Assembly: GCA_905182235.1 (NCBI GenBank)
Contig: CAJJAM010000016.1
Span: forward strand, 1-64,000
Length of the DNA: 64,000 bases
DNA from: SAR86 cluster bacterium SAR86B
GTDB taxonomy: Bacteria > Pseudomonadota > Gammaproteobacteria > Magnimaribacterales > Magnimaribacteraceae
Direction of reading: 5' to 3'
Each line of letters opens with the position of its first letter. The first letter of the stretch is position 1. The notes under the pieces were generated by a model. It made no database searches and had not been told where the DNA came from. It saw only the letters and a program-made list of their open reading frames with translations. Below are positions 29,008 through 38,590 of this stretch, piece after piece. Position numbers and translations under genes: made by a program.

Positions 29008-30579
29008 ATGGCACCAACAGCCAATCCCAAAATTAAAAGAGCATTGATAAGCGTTTCTAACAAGGAAGGTCTTGTAGAGCTTGGCACAAAACTCGTTAAT
29101 GATTTTGGAATTGAAATAATCTCAACCGGCGGAACTCTAAAAACTCTCCTTGAAGGAGAAGTTCAAGCAACAGATATTACCGACTTTACGGGATTCCCTG
29201 AAATGATGGATGGTAGAGTAAAAACACTTCACCCAAAAGTACACGGGGGCATCCTTGCAAGGAGAGAACTGGATCAAGTGGTAATGAATGATAATGGTAT
29301 AAAGGGTATTGATCTTGTCGTTGTTAACCTTTACCCGTTTGTAGAAACCATTTCAAAACCCGAAACAACTCTGGAAGAGGCAATAGAAAACATAGATATA
29401 GGCGGTCCCAGCATGCTTAGATCGGCTGCTAAAAATAATAAATATGTTGGTGTTGTGGTAGATCCGGAAGATTACAACCAATTGTTAAAAGAAATGCAGG
29501 AAACCGAAGGGTCTCTGACTCAAAAAACAAGAAGCATCTTCGCTACTAAAGCCTTCACTCATACCGCGGCTTACGACACTGCTATTTCCGGTTACTTATC
29601 TTCAATCCATGAAGAAGATTTTCCAGAAAAAATATTTTCAAAGTATCAGCTGAAGGAGGTCTTGCGTTACGGAGAAAACCCTCATCAAAAAGCTGCTTTC
29701 TATAGCGATCTTAGTGATAGCAAGATAAGCGGAGTTTCCAACTCCTCTCAACTTCAAGGTAAGCAACTTTCTTATAACAATATAGCTGATACTGATGCTG
29801 CTTATGAATGCGTGAAAGCTTTTGATGAACCTGCATGCGTAATAGTTAAACATGCAAATCCTTGTGGAATAGCTGCGGATAAAAATATCACTGTGGCTTA
29901 TGAAAAAGCTTTTGCTTCCGATTCTACGTCCGCATTTGGAGGTATTATTGCCTTAAATAGGAAACTGGAAGAAGAAACTGCAGAAAGGATCATTAATAAT
30001 CAATTTGTAGAAGTTATTATTGTACCGGGCATAAGTGAAGCTGCTCTTGCAATAACTAAGACTAAAGAGAACGTTAGAGTTCTTGATGCCAAAGAACTTG
30101 GATCTCCAGCTAAAGGATATAAGTATTTAAGTGTTACGGATGGTTTATTAATCCAAGAAACAGATAATCAGATAATTACAAGGGCAGATCTGACTGTGGT
30201 GTCAAAAAGACAGCCCTCGAACTTGGAAATTGAAAACTGCCTTTTTGCATGGAAAGTTTGTAAATTTGTTAAGTCCAATGCAATAGTTTATACGAGAGAT
30301 AATCAAACTATTGGCATAGGGGCAGGACAAATGAGTAGAATTGACAGCGCCAAAATTGCTGCCTCTAAGGCTATAGAAAGGGGGTTTGAAACATCAGGCT
30401 GTTCCATGGCATCTGATGCTTTTTTTCCTTTTAGAGATGGCATAGATGCAGCTGCCGAAATAGGTATCACTTCAGTAATACAACCTGGCGGTTCAATGAG
30501 GGACGAAGAAGTTATTCAAGCTGCAGATGAAGCAGATATGGTTATGCTTTTTACAGGGGTAAGGCATTTCCGCCATTAG
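29008..30579 (+). CDS. purH: bifunctional AICAR transformylase/IMP cyclohydrolase
   Basis: RALISVSNKEGLVELG, MMDGRVKTLHPKVHGGILARR, IVKHANPCGIA, SDAFFPFRDGID. Confidence 0.98.
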   Translation: MAPTANPKIKRALISVSNKEGLVELGTKLVNDFGIEIISTGGTLKTLLEGEVQATDITDFTGFPEMMDGRVKTLHPKVHGGILARRELDQVVMNDNGIKGIDLVVVNLYPFVETISKPETTLEEAIENIDIGGPSMLRSAAKNNKYVGVVVDPEDYNQLLKEMQETEGSLTQKTRSIFATKAFTHTAAYDTAISGYLSSIHEEDFPEKIFSKYQLKEVLRYGENPHQKAAFYSDLSDSKISGVSNSSQLQGKQLSYNNIADTDAAYECVKAFDEPACVIVKHANPCGIAADKNITVAYEKAFASDSTSAFGGIIALNRKLEEETAERIINNQFVEVIIVPGISEAALAITKTKENVRVLDAKELGSPAKGYKYLSVTDGLLIQETDNQIITRADLTVVSKRQPSNLEIENCLFAWKVCKFVKSNAIVYTRDNQTIGIGAGQMSRIDSAKIAASKAIERGFETSGCSMASDAFFPFRDGIDAAAEIGITSVIQPGGSMRDEEVIQAADEADMVMLFTGVRHFRH

Positions 30580-30581
30580 AA

Positions 30582-31862
30582 ATGAAAGTTCTCATAGTCG
30601 GAAGTGGCGGTAGAGAACATGCCCTTGCCTGGAAAGCTTCCCAAAGCCAAACAGTAACTCAAATATTTGTTGCTCCTGGGAATGGAGGAACAAAACAAGA
30701 ACCAAAGGTTACCAACGTATCCATCCCTTCAAACAATGTTGATGAACTTGCAGAATTTGCGATGGAAAACAATATTGATATAACGATCGTAGGTCCTGAA
30801 GACCCTCTAGTTTTAGGAATAACTGATAAATTTAAATCTTTAGGTCTAAATTGTTTTGGTCCTTCTATGGGCGCAGCACAACTCGAAGGCTCTAAAGAAT
30901 TCATGAAAGATTTCTTAATGAGACACAACATACCAACTGCGGCCTTTCAAAGCTTTACGAATGCAGAATCCGCGATAGCTCACATAAAGAGTATCGGTTG
31001 CCCTTTAGTCATAAAAGCTGATGGCCTGGCAGCTGGAAAAGGCGTGACAGTTGCTCTTGAAGAAAAGGAAGCCATAAGGGCTGTCCAAGAGTGTCTTACA
31101 GATAATATTTTTGGAAGGGCAGGGAAAAAATTAATCGTTGAGGAATTTTTAGAAGGAGAAGAAGCAAGTTTTATTGTCATGACTGACGGAGAGGTCGTTG
31201 TTCCTTTTGCATCATCACAAGATCATAAAGCTAGAGATAATAATGACTTGGGTCCTAATACCGGAGGCATGGGAGCCTACTCACCAGCCCCTGTGGTTAC
31301 AGAAGATATTCATAATAAGATTATGAATGAAGTAATTATTCCCACTATCAAAGGAATGAAAAATGAAGGTTTGAACTACTGTGGTTTTTTGTATGCAGGC
31401 GTGATGATTGATTCTAAAAATAATCTTAAAGTATTAGAATTTAACTGCAGATTAGGAGACCCAGAAACACAACCCATCATGATGAGATTAAATTCTGATA
31501 TAGCAAACCTCTGCCTGGAAGCAACTACCGGAGCTCTAAAAGAACAATCGTTAGAATGGAAAGAAGAAACTTCTCTTGGTGTAGTAATGGCATCAGGAGG
31601 TTACCCAGGAGATTATATAATAGGTAAAGAAATTCTTAATTTACCCATCGAAACAAAAAGAATAAAAGTCTTTCATGCTGGGACGTCCTTCAAAGAAGGT
31701 AAAACATTCACTTCAGGTGGGAGAGTTTTGTGCGTCACTGCATTGGGTACTAGCGCTACCGAAGCAAAAGAAGAAGCCTATAAAGCAGTAAATTGTATAA
31801 AATGGGAAAATTGTTTTTACAGATCTGACATAGGATATAGGGCAGTAGAAAGAGAGAAATGA
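30582..31862 (+). CDS. purD: phosphoribosylamine--glycine ligase
   Basis: MKVLIVGSGGREHALAWK, VIKADGLAAGKGV, LGPNTGGMGAYSPAP. Confidence 0.98.
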   Translation: MKVLIVGSGGREHALAWKASQSQTVTQIFVAPGNGGTKQEPKVTNVSIPSNNVDELAEFAMENNIDITIVGPEDPLVLGITDKFKSLGLNCFGPSMGAAQLEGSKEFMKDFLMRHNIPTAAFQSFTNAESAIAHIKSIGCPLVIKADGLAAGKGVTVALEEKEAIRAVQECLTDNIFGRAGKKLIVEEFLEGEEASFIVMTDGEVVVPFASSQDHKARDNNDLGPNTGGMGAYSPAPVVTEDIHNKIMNEVIIPTIKGMKNEGLNYCGFLYAGVMIDSKNNLKVLEFNCRLGDPETQPIMMRLNSDIANLCLEATTGALKEQSLEWKEETSLGVVMASGGYPGDYIIGKEILNLPIETKRIKVFHAGTSFKEGKTFTSGGRVLCVTALGTSATEAKEEAYKAVNCIKWENCFYRSDIGYRAVEREK

Positions 31863-32491
31863 ATAATATTATAGACATATTAATAGATGAAATTGATAAA
31901 GGGCTCAAGTATTCAACCCAAAATTATCAATTAAACAAAAGAGATTATCCGGCAAAAGATATTGAGGACTCAAATCTAACGGAACTAGAGAAGCATCATT
32001 CAGCTGGGTTGATGCGCGTTAATCATGCGGGTGAAGTTTGTGCCCAAGCCCTTTATAGGGGTCAAGCATTAACAGCCCAATTAAACGGTGTTAAAGAGAA
32101 AATGAACGAAGCTGCTTCGGAAGAGTTAGATCATCTTGCTTGGTGTAACAAGCGACTAGAAGAGCTTGATCAGAAACCAAGTGTTCTTAATCCTCTCTGG
32201 TATGGAATGTCCTTCGCCCTTGGTGCTGTGGCAGGTTTGGCTGGTGATAAGTGGAGCCTTGGCTTCGTTGAAGAAACTGAAGAGCAGGTTGTAAAACATC
32301 TAGATGGGCACATGCAAAACGTTTCTTCAAATGATAATAAAACTAAAGCCATCATGAAACAAATGCGTGAAGATGAAGAAGCTCATGCTTTAGCTGCGCA
32401 GGAAGCTGGAGCTGCAGAGCTTCCAGCGGAAATAAAAGAGGTTATGTCAACAGTTGCAAAGATCATGACTTCAACAAGTTACCAAATTTAA
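31859..32491 (+). CDS. coq7: 2-nonaprenyl-3-methyl-6-methoxy-1,4-benzoquinol hydroxylase (Coq7-type)
   Basis: RVNHAGEVCAQALYRGQ, SEELDHLAWCNKRLEEL, EDEEAHALAAQEAGA. ATGA overlap with purD. Confidence 0.95.
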   Translation: MNNIIDILIDEIDKGLKYSTQNYQLNKRDYPAKDIEDSNLTELEKHHSAGLMRVNHAGEVCAQALYRGQALTAQLNGVKEKMNEAASEELDHLAWCNKRLEELDQKPSVLNPLWYGMSFALGAVAGLAGDKWSLGFVEETEEQVVKHLDGHMQNVSSNDNKTKAIMKQMREDEEAHALAAQEAGAAELPAEIKEVMSTVAKIMTSTSYQI

Positions 32492-32517
32492 AAAGTTATT
32501 TAATAAAAAATTATTAG

Positions 32518-32545
32518 TTGCGAATTAAAACAACTTCAGTATAGT
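32518..32545 (+). promoter_or_regulatory. putative sigma-70 promoter for the first RRM gene
   Basis: TTGCGA, 16-nt spacer, TATAGT, followed by discriminator GGCGCGCG. Confidence 0.5.
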
Positions 32546-32592
32546 GGCGCGCGTAACAGTTGGTTACATAGTTAATTAGGAATAAATAGATA

Positions 32593-32838
32593 ATGAATCT
32601 TTACGTTGGAAATCTTCCCTGGGGTATCTCAGAAGAAGAACTTGAATCTCATTTTGCTCAGCACGGAAGTGTTAAAGCAGTCAGAATAATTACTGAAGGT
32701 GATTCAGGTCGATCTAAAGGTTTTGGATTTGTTGAAATGGAATCAGGCGAAGCCGGTCAGGCTGCAATTGATAACCTTGACGGCAAAGATTTTGGTGGAA
32801 GGGACTTAAAAGTCAACGAAGCTAAACCTAGAGATTAA
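32593..32838 (+). CDS. small RRM-domain RNA-binding protein (copy 1)
   Basis: NLYVGNLPW (RNP2), SKGFGFVEM (RNP1), 81 aa. Confidence 0.93.
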   Translation: MNLYVGNLPWGISEEELESHFAQHGSVKAVRIITEGDSGRSKGFGFVEMESGEAGQAAIDNLDGKDFGGRDLKVNEAKPRD

Positions 32839-32966
32839 TCTCCCTTATAGATACCCTGTCTTACCTTTCTGCTCTTTATTGAAATAATTTACAACAAACG
32901 AGCTATCAACTTTCAATTAAATGTTACGCATTAACCCTTTATTTTAGTTACATAGGAAAAAATATA

Positions 32967-33212
32967 ATGAATTTATATGTTGGAAACTTACCGTGGACCT
33001 GTTCAGAAGAAGAAATTGAAGCATTATTTGCTCAGTACGGAGACGTCAAAACAGTTAGAATCATCACCGATCGCGATTCAGGTCGCTCAAAAGGTTTTGG
33101 TTTTGTTGAAATGACAGATTCAAATGGCGGCACTGCTGCTATTGAAGCTCTTGACGGAAATGATTTTTCTGGAAGAGACCTTAGAGTCAACGAAGCAAAA
33201 GAAAGAAGCTAG
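32967..33212 (+). CDS. small RRM-domain RNA-binding protein (copy 2)
   Basis: NLYVGNLPW, SKGFGFVEM; about 58 of 81 residues match copy 1 by hand alignment. Confidence 0.93.
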   Translation: MNLYVGNLPWTCSEEEIEALFAQYGDVKTVRIITDRDSGRSKGFGFVEMTDSNGGTAAIEALDGNDFSGRDLRVNEAKERS

Positions 33213-33224
33213 TTAATTCTGTCT

Positions 33225-33247
33225 ATCAATGAACTGAGTTCATTGAT
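33225..33247. terminator. strong hairpin, possible terminator of the RRM gene
   Basis: ATCAATGAAC-TGA-GTTCATTGAT, 10-bp perfect stem, no clear T tract. Confidence 0.4.
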
Positions 33248-33259
33248 TTCTCATCGGAT

Positions 33260-33288
33260 TTAATGGTCTTACCTTGTAAGGCCATTAA
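33260..33288. repeat. 13-bp-stem inverted repeat
   Basis: TTAATGGTCTTAC-CTT-GTAAGGCCATTAA, one G-T pair. Confidence 0.6.
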
Positions 33289-33336
33289 TCTTGATGACCT
33301 AAAAGCCTACACAGGCTTACATTAATACTTAAAAAG

Positions 33337-33354
33337 AGTATTTTTAAAAATACT
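33337..33354. repeat. 18-nt perfect palindrome
   Basis: AGTATTTTTAAAAATACT. Confidence 0.6.
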
Positions 33355-33376
33355 GATTTCTTGCCTGAAAGGCTTG

Positions 33377-34177
33377 CTATGTTTTCTTCAATGAGAACAG
33401 GTTCTGCAATTCCTGCCCTGGATCTTTAGATCGCATAAAAGACTCACCAACCAGGAATGAACTAACGCCGCACTCTAGGACACGGCTGATATCCTCCTTT
33501 GTTCTAATACCGCTCTCTGAAATACATAAAATTTCATCTGGAATAAGATCTGATAGCCTTTCTGTAGTGTTTAAATCAACTTCAAAGCTGTTCAGGTTTC
33601 TATTATTAATTCCTATAAAATGCGGACTAATCTCTAGAGCTCTTTTTATTTCTTCCTCGTCATGAACCTCAACCAAAACATCCATTCCCAACTCAGAGGC
33701 TAGATCATAATACTCAGAAAGTTGTGAACTGGTTAAAGCGGCAACAATTAATAAAATACAATCAGCCCCTGATAACCTACTTTCATATATCTGGTAGTCA
33801 TCTACTATAAAATCTTTTCTTAAAAGGGGAATATTCACTGATGCCTTTATCGCTTCTAGGTGCGAAAGCGACCCCTTAAAAAATTCTTCATTGGTCAACA
33901 CACTCATGCAAGTAGCATTATTATCATAATAAGATTGTGCTATCTGTACTGGATCATAATTTTCACGGATAAGCCCTTGACTGGGAGATGCTTGCTTTGA
34001 TTCGGCAATAACTGAAACTAGACCGGCTCTTCTTCTTTTATTAATGCTATCAATGAAGCGGCTAGGTTCTTCTAGATCTTTAATCTTTGATTTAATTGTC
34101 AGATAAGGTTGTGCAATCTTATCTAATAGGACTTTCTCTTTTGAGGATTCTAATATCTTATCTAAATAAGAAATCAT
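33377..34177 (-). CDS. trpC: indole-3-glycerol phosphate synthase
   Basis: LVSVIAESKQASPSQGLIRENYDPVQIA, PLLRKDFIVDDYQIYESR, GINNRNLNSFEVDL, ISESGIRTKEDI. Confidence 0.97.
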   Translation of the reverse strand: MISYLDKILESSKEKVLLDKIAQPYLTIKSKIKDLEEPSRFIDSINKRRRAGLVSVIAESKQASPSQGLIRENYDPVQIAQSYYDNNATCMSVLTNEEFFKGSLSHLEAIKASVNIPLLRKDFIVDDYQIYESRLSGADCILLIVAALTSSQLSEYYDLASELGMDVLVEVHDEEEIKRALEISPHFIGINNRNLNSFEVDLNTTERLSDLIPDEILCISESGIRTKEDISRVLECGVSSFLVGESFMRSKDPGQELQNLFSLKKT

Positions 34178-35193
34178 GACAATGATTTGCTGAAGATCAC
34201 TAACTCATCGAGTTTCTTTAGACCTTCACCGCTCTCGACACAGTTTTTTGCTTCCGAAACGCCTTCTTTTAAACTACCAGCAACTCCAGAAGCATATAAA
34301 GCTGCTCCTGAATTCATAGCAATCATGGAGGATGCTGCATAGTTTTTATTTAATAAGCCTTGTTTTATTATGGATAAACTTTCTGAAGCCGAAGAAACCA
34401 TAAGAGAATCAAGCGGTTTTTTACTAAAACCAAAATCTTCTGGTCCAATGACATATTCTTTAATGGATCCATTAATCAATTCAGCAACATAAGTCTCTTC
34501 CGCTATACTTATCTCATCCAAGTGATCCTTTGAATGAACCACCAGAACATGGTTACTGCCTAGCTCTTTAAGTACTTCTGCAATCGGCCTAACCCACTTC
34601 TTGGCGTAGACGCCTATCACTTGATTGAGCGCACCAGCAGGATTAGTTAGAGGGCCTAGTAAATTAAATATGGTTTTTAAACCCATCTCCTTTCTTGGAC
34701 CAATAGCATGTTTCATTGCGCTATGGTGGGCAGGTGCAAACATAAAGCCCACGCCTACCTCTTCAATGCACCTAGATACATCTTTTGGACTTAATTCTAG
34801 AGATAAACCCGCATGTTCGAGTAAATCAGCACTTCCGCTGCTTCTGGTGGCGCTTCTATTGCCATGCTTAGCTACTTTTGCTCCACATGCACAAGCGATA
34901 AAAGCTGCTGCCGTGGAAACATTAAAAATACCTACACCCGTTCCTCCGGTCCCACAAGTATCCACTAAATGATGGCTGCTTACTTCTACCTTCTCTGAAA
35001 GTTCTCTCATGACATTAACAGCGCCTACAACCTCGTTTACTGATTCTCCTTTAATATTAAGCGCCACTAAAAAAGCTCCTATTTGAGCGTCAGTGGACCT
35101 TCCTTCTAGGATTTGAAGCATGACAGAGGTCATGTCCTCTCTGCGCAGGTCGTTACCCTTAATTATCTCCGAAAGTGCTTCTTTTATTTCCAT
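34174..35193 (-). CDS. trpD: anthranilate phosphoribosyltransferase
   Basis: VDTCGTGGTGVGIFNVSTAAAF, KHGNRSATRSSGSADLLE, MFAPAHHSAMKH, FNLLGPLTNPA. Confidence 0.97.
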   Translation of the reverse strand: MEIKEALSEIIKGNDLRREDMTSVMLQILEGRSTDAQIGAFLVALNIKGESVNEVVGAVNVMRELSEKVEVSSHHLVDTCGTGGTGVGIFNVSTAAAFIACACGAKVAKHGNRSATRSSGSADLLEHAGLSLELSPKDVSRCIEEVGVGFMFAPAHHSAMKHAIGPRKEMGLKTIFNLLGPLTNPAGALNQVIGVYAKKWVRPIAEVLKELGSNHVLVVHSKDHLDEISIAEETYVAELINGSIKEYVIGPEDFGFSKKPLDSLMVSSASESLSIIKQGLLNKNYAASSMIAMNSGAALYASGVAGSLKEGVSEAKNCVESGEGLKKLDELVIFSKSLS

Positions 35194-35195
35194 TT

Positions 35196-35762
35196 TTAAA
35201 ACATATTTAAAAAATTATCTAGTAATTGCACGCCAGAATCTGTAGCTATTGATTCTGGATGAAACTGTAAGCCAACTAGCGGTAGAGAATTGTGCTGGAT
35301 GGCCATGATAGTATCGTCTTTTGTTCTTGCAGTGATGTCAAAATCAGGGCTTAAAGTCTCGGGTTCAATTACTAAAGAATGGTATCGTACTGCCATAAAC
35401 TCTAAAGGCATCCCTTTAAAAATTCCAGTACCTTCGTGTTCAATTTTAGATAATTTTCCATGCATCAACTCAGTAGCTCTTACTATCTCTGATCCAAAAG
35501 CAGACCCTATGCATTGATGGCCCAAACATACTCCTAATATAGGAATACTTTCCTTAAAATGTTTAATTGCTTCGACGGAGATACCTGCTTCTTTCGGAGT
35601 ACACGGCCCTGGAGAAATAACCAAAAACTCAGGTTTAAGTTTTTCAATCTCTTCAAGTGAAATCATGTCATTCCTTACAACTTCTACCTGTTGCCCAAGC
35701 TGATAAAAGTACTGCACAAGGTTGTAGGTAAAAGAATCATAATTATCTATCATTAATAACAT
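35196..35762 (-). CDS. trpG: anthranilate synthase glutamine amidotransferase component II
   Basis: MLLMIDNYDSFTYNLVQYFYQLG, ISPGPCTPKEAG, GVCLGHQCIG, LQFHPESI. Confidence 0.96.
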   Translation of the reverse strand: MLLMIDNYDSFTYNLVQYFYQLGQQVEVVRNDMISLEEIEKLKPEFLVISPGPCTPKEAGISVEAIKHFKESIPILGVCLGHQCIGSAFGSEIVRATELMHGKLSKIEHEGTGIFKGMPLEFMAVRYHSLVIEPETLSPDFDITARTKDDTIMAIQHNSLPLVGLQFHPESIATDSGVQLLDNFLNMF

Positions 35763-35764
35763 AA

Positions 35765-37213
35765 TCAGCCCTCTAATTTTTCTTGGACCATTTCTGCAGC
35801 TTTAAAAATTGCTCGCCCTTTATTTAGAGACTCTTTCCATTCTAAATCGGGGTTAGAATCAGCAACCCAACCTCCCCCTGCTTGAATATATAGCATGCTG
35901 TCCTTTATGACTGCAGTCCTTATAGCAATAGCCATGTCCATATTGCCTTGCCAAGAAAGATAGCCAACAGCGCCTCCATAAATACCTCTTTTAACAGGTT
36001 CAATTTCGTCTATTATTTCCATGGCCCTAATTTTAGGTGCTCCTGAAACTGTTCCTGCTGGAAAAGTGGCCCTGAAAACATCCATTGCAGTCAAACCTTT
36101 TTTTATTTTAGCTTTTACATTCGAAACCATGTGCATCACATGGCTGTACTTTTCAACACCAAACTTCTGGGTTACTTCAACGCTTCCAGGCTCGGCTACT
36201 TTACCTATATCATTTCTACCTAAATCAATGAGCATTAAGTGTTCTGCTATCTCTTTAGGGTCATTCAGCATATCTGATTCCATGGCCAAATCATCATCTT
36301 CATCGTGCCCTCTTCTTCTTGTACCTGCAATTGGTCTGACCGTTACTTCCTCATCCTCTAAGCGGGCAAGTATTTCAGGTGACGAACCAACAATATAAAA
36401 ATCTTCTAAATTTAGATAATATAAATACGGAGAAGGGTTTAGATGTCTTATGGCCCTATAAAGCGCTATGGGATCTGCTGTGAAAGGAATAGACATTCTT
36501 TGAGATCCAACAACCTGCATAACATCCCCGGAGTATATGTATTCTTTAACTCTTCTTACTGAAGCTTTAAATTTATTTTCACCAAAACTTGAAATGAAAT
36601 CAGACTCATCTATCGATTGTTCAGGCTGTATCAATGCTTGATCAGAAAGGGGTGACTGCAATTGTTTTTCGAGGTCATCCAGCCTGACTTCTGCTAATTC
36701 CTTTTGCTCCTCAGAATCCGAGTCCACGAGAACAATAAGATACAGTTTGTTCTTTAAGTTATCAAAAACTGCCACTTCTTCCGAAACCATAAAGAGGATA
36801 TCAGGAGTGCCCAAGGTGTCAGTAGGTTGAGAGTCTTTTAATCTAGGCTCGATGTACCGTACACAGTCATAACCAAAGTACCCCACCAAACCACCATTAA
36901 ATTTAGGCAGACCTTGTATTTCATTAATTTGAAATTCTTTCTGATAATTTTCAATAAACTCTAATGGGTCACTAATTTCTTTTGATTCTATAATTCTGCC
37001 CTTATGGGTAACCTCTAAATGGTTTCCTGAGATCCTAATAATTTTATCAGCAGGAAGACCAATCAACGAGTACCTGGCCCACTTATCCCCTCCTTCAACT
37101 GACTCAAATAGGTACGAGAATGGAGCGTTGGCCAATTTTTGATAGACGCTTAAAGGAGTCTCCATATCAGCTAGGATTTCTCTAGAAATAGGTACTTTGT
37201 TTTGAATGGCCAC
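35765..37213 (-). CDS. trpE: anthranilate synthase component I
   Basis: RRGHDEDDDLAMESDMLNDPKEIAEHLMLIDLGRNDIGKV, FPAGTVSGAPKIRAMEIIDE. Confidence 0.97.
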   Translation of the reverse strand: MAIQNKVPISREILADMETPLSVYQKLANAPFSYLFESVEGGDKWARYSLIGLPADKIIRISGNHLEVTHKGRIIESKEISDPLEFIENYQKEFQINEIQGLPKFNGGLVGYFGYDCVRYIEPRLKDSQPTDTLGTPDILFMVSEEVAVFDNLKNKLYLIVLVDSDSEEQKELAEVRLDDLEKQLQSPLSDQALIQPEQSIDESDFISSFGENKFKASVRRVKEYIYSGDVMQVVGSQRMSIPFTADPIALYRAIRHLNPSPYLYYLNLEDFYIVGSSPEILARLEDEEVTVRPIAGTRRRGHDEDDDLAMESDMLNDPKEIAEHLMLIDLGRNDIGKVAEPGSVEVTQKFGVEKYSHVMHMVSNVKAKIKKGLTAMDVFRATFPAGTVSGAPKIRAMEIIDEIEPVKRGIYGGAVGYLSWQGNMDMAIAIRTAVIKDSMLYIQAGGGWVADSNPDLEWKESLNKGRAIFKAAEMVQEKLEG

Positions 37214-37218
37214 TGAAA

Positions 37219-37896
37219 TTAGCTTACCGCTAGTAAAGCTTCCCTCATTCTAATGATTATATCTTGATAATTATCTTCATTAAAAATTGCAGATCCGGAA
37301 ACAAAAGTATCAGCACCAGCTGCAGCGACATCCGCTATGTTATTCAGTTTTATTCCACCATCGACTTCTAGTCTTATATCCAAACCCCTTTCATCAATCA
37401 TCGATCTTAATTTAACAACTTTTTCAAGAACAGGCGTGATGAACTCTTGACCACCAAAACCTGGATTAACTGACATAAGAAGAACCATGTCTAGCTTATC
37501 CCAGCAGTTTTCCAATACGCTTAATGAAGTGGCGGGGTTTAAAACAAGACCCGCTTTGCAGTTTTTTGATTTAATGAGTTGCAGAGACCTGTCTACATGG
37601 TCCGAAGCCTCTGGATGGAAAGTGATGTAAGTTGCTCCTGCATGAGCAAAAGTTTCTATAAGAGAGTCAACTGGCTTTACCATGAGATGAACATCTATAG
37701 GGGCATTTATCCCGTGCTTTCTCAGAGCTTCGCAGACCATGGGGCCTATCGTTAAATTAGGTACGTAATGATTGTCCATTACATCAAAATGCACCCAATC
37801 TGCCCCAGCAGTTAAGACATTATCAACTTCCTCGCCTAATCTAGCAAAATCTGCAGATAAAATTGATGGAGCTATTATATATTCTTGTTTTGCCAT
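37219..37896 (-). CDS. rpe: ribulose-phosphate 3-epimerase
   Basis: [54 protein letters not shown]. Confidence 0.97.
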   Translation of the reverse strand: MAKQEYIIAPSILSADFARLGEEVDNVLTAGADWVHFDVMDNHYVPNLTIGPMVCEALRKHGINAPIDVHLMVKPVDSLIETFAHAGATYITFHPEASDHVDRSLQLIKSKNCKAGLVLNPATSLSVLENCWDKLDMVLLMSVNPGFGGQEFITPVLEKVVKLRSMIDERGLDIRLEVDGGIKLNNIADVAAAGADTFVSGSAIFNEDNYQDIIIRMREALLAVS

Positions 37897-37921
37897 TACA
37901 TTACCGGGGAATGAAGCAAGT

Positions 37922-38590
37922 TTACCCTTCGTTCAATAAAGCGTCTAATTTTTCTATATCCTTGGGCGTGTTTATATTGAAGAGAGTCCCACCATAAAGT
38001 CTTCCAGTTACAAGGTCTTTAGAGCAAGCAGGCTTTAAAATAGATTCCCATAAGCCATACTTCCTTCCTTTTACAGCATTAAATAAACAAGGGTCCATAA
38101 GGGCTATTCCAGAGAAAGTTAACCTTAAAGCTTCTATGGAATCTCTTACCAGGCCCTCTTGAAGCGAGACATCTCCCTCGGGGTGATCTTCAGGGTTGTT
38201 CTTTAGTATCAAATGAGCTGACTTAGATTCCTCAAGTGCCATCTCACTAAAGTCTAAATCTGTCCACACATCCGCACTCATTAAAAGAAACACGTCTTGA
38301 CCCAATAAACACAAAGAGTTGCCTATCCCTCCTCCAGTCCCTAGCAGCTCCTCTTCTTCAGAATATTGAATATTCACTCCGTATTTTGAGCCATCACCCA
38401 GAAACTCTTTAATTTGCTCACCTTTATGAAAAAGATTAATAACAAAGTCTTTTATACCGCATTCTCTGAGCCTTTCTATGTTCCAGAGTATTAGCGGCTT
38501 ACCTTTTATTTTTATCAGCGGCTTAGGTAAATTCGAGTTAAGCGACCTTAGTCTAGTGCCTTTACCCGCTGCAAGTATAAAAGCCTTCAT
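37922..38590 (-). CDS. murU: nucleotidyltransferase, probable N-acetylmuramate 1-phosphate uridylyltransferase
   Basis: [41 protein letters not shown]; adjacent to an AmgK-like kinase. Confidence 0.82.
   Translation of the reverse strand: MKAFILAAGKGTRLRSLNSNLPKPLIKIKGKPLILWNIERLRECGIKDFVINLFHKGEQIKEFLGDGSKYGVNIQYSEEEELLGTGGGIGNSLCLLGQDVFLLMSADVWTDLDFSEMALEESKSAHLILKNNPEDHPEGDVSLQEGLVRDSIEALRLTFSGIALMDPCLFNAVKGRKYGLWESILKPACSKDLVTGRLYGGTLFNINTPKDIEKLDALLNEG

Noticed and set aside
35196-37213. trp attenuator/leader peptide upstream of trpE
   Set aside because: trpE follows rpe with only 5 nt between the two ORFs, leaving no room for a classical attenuator.
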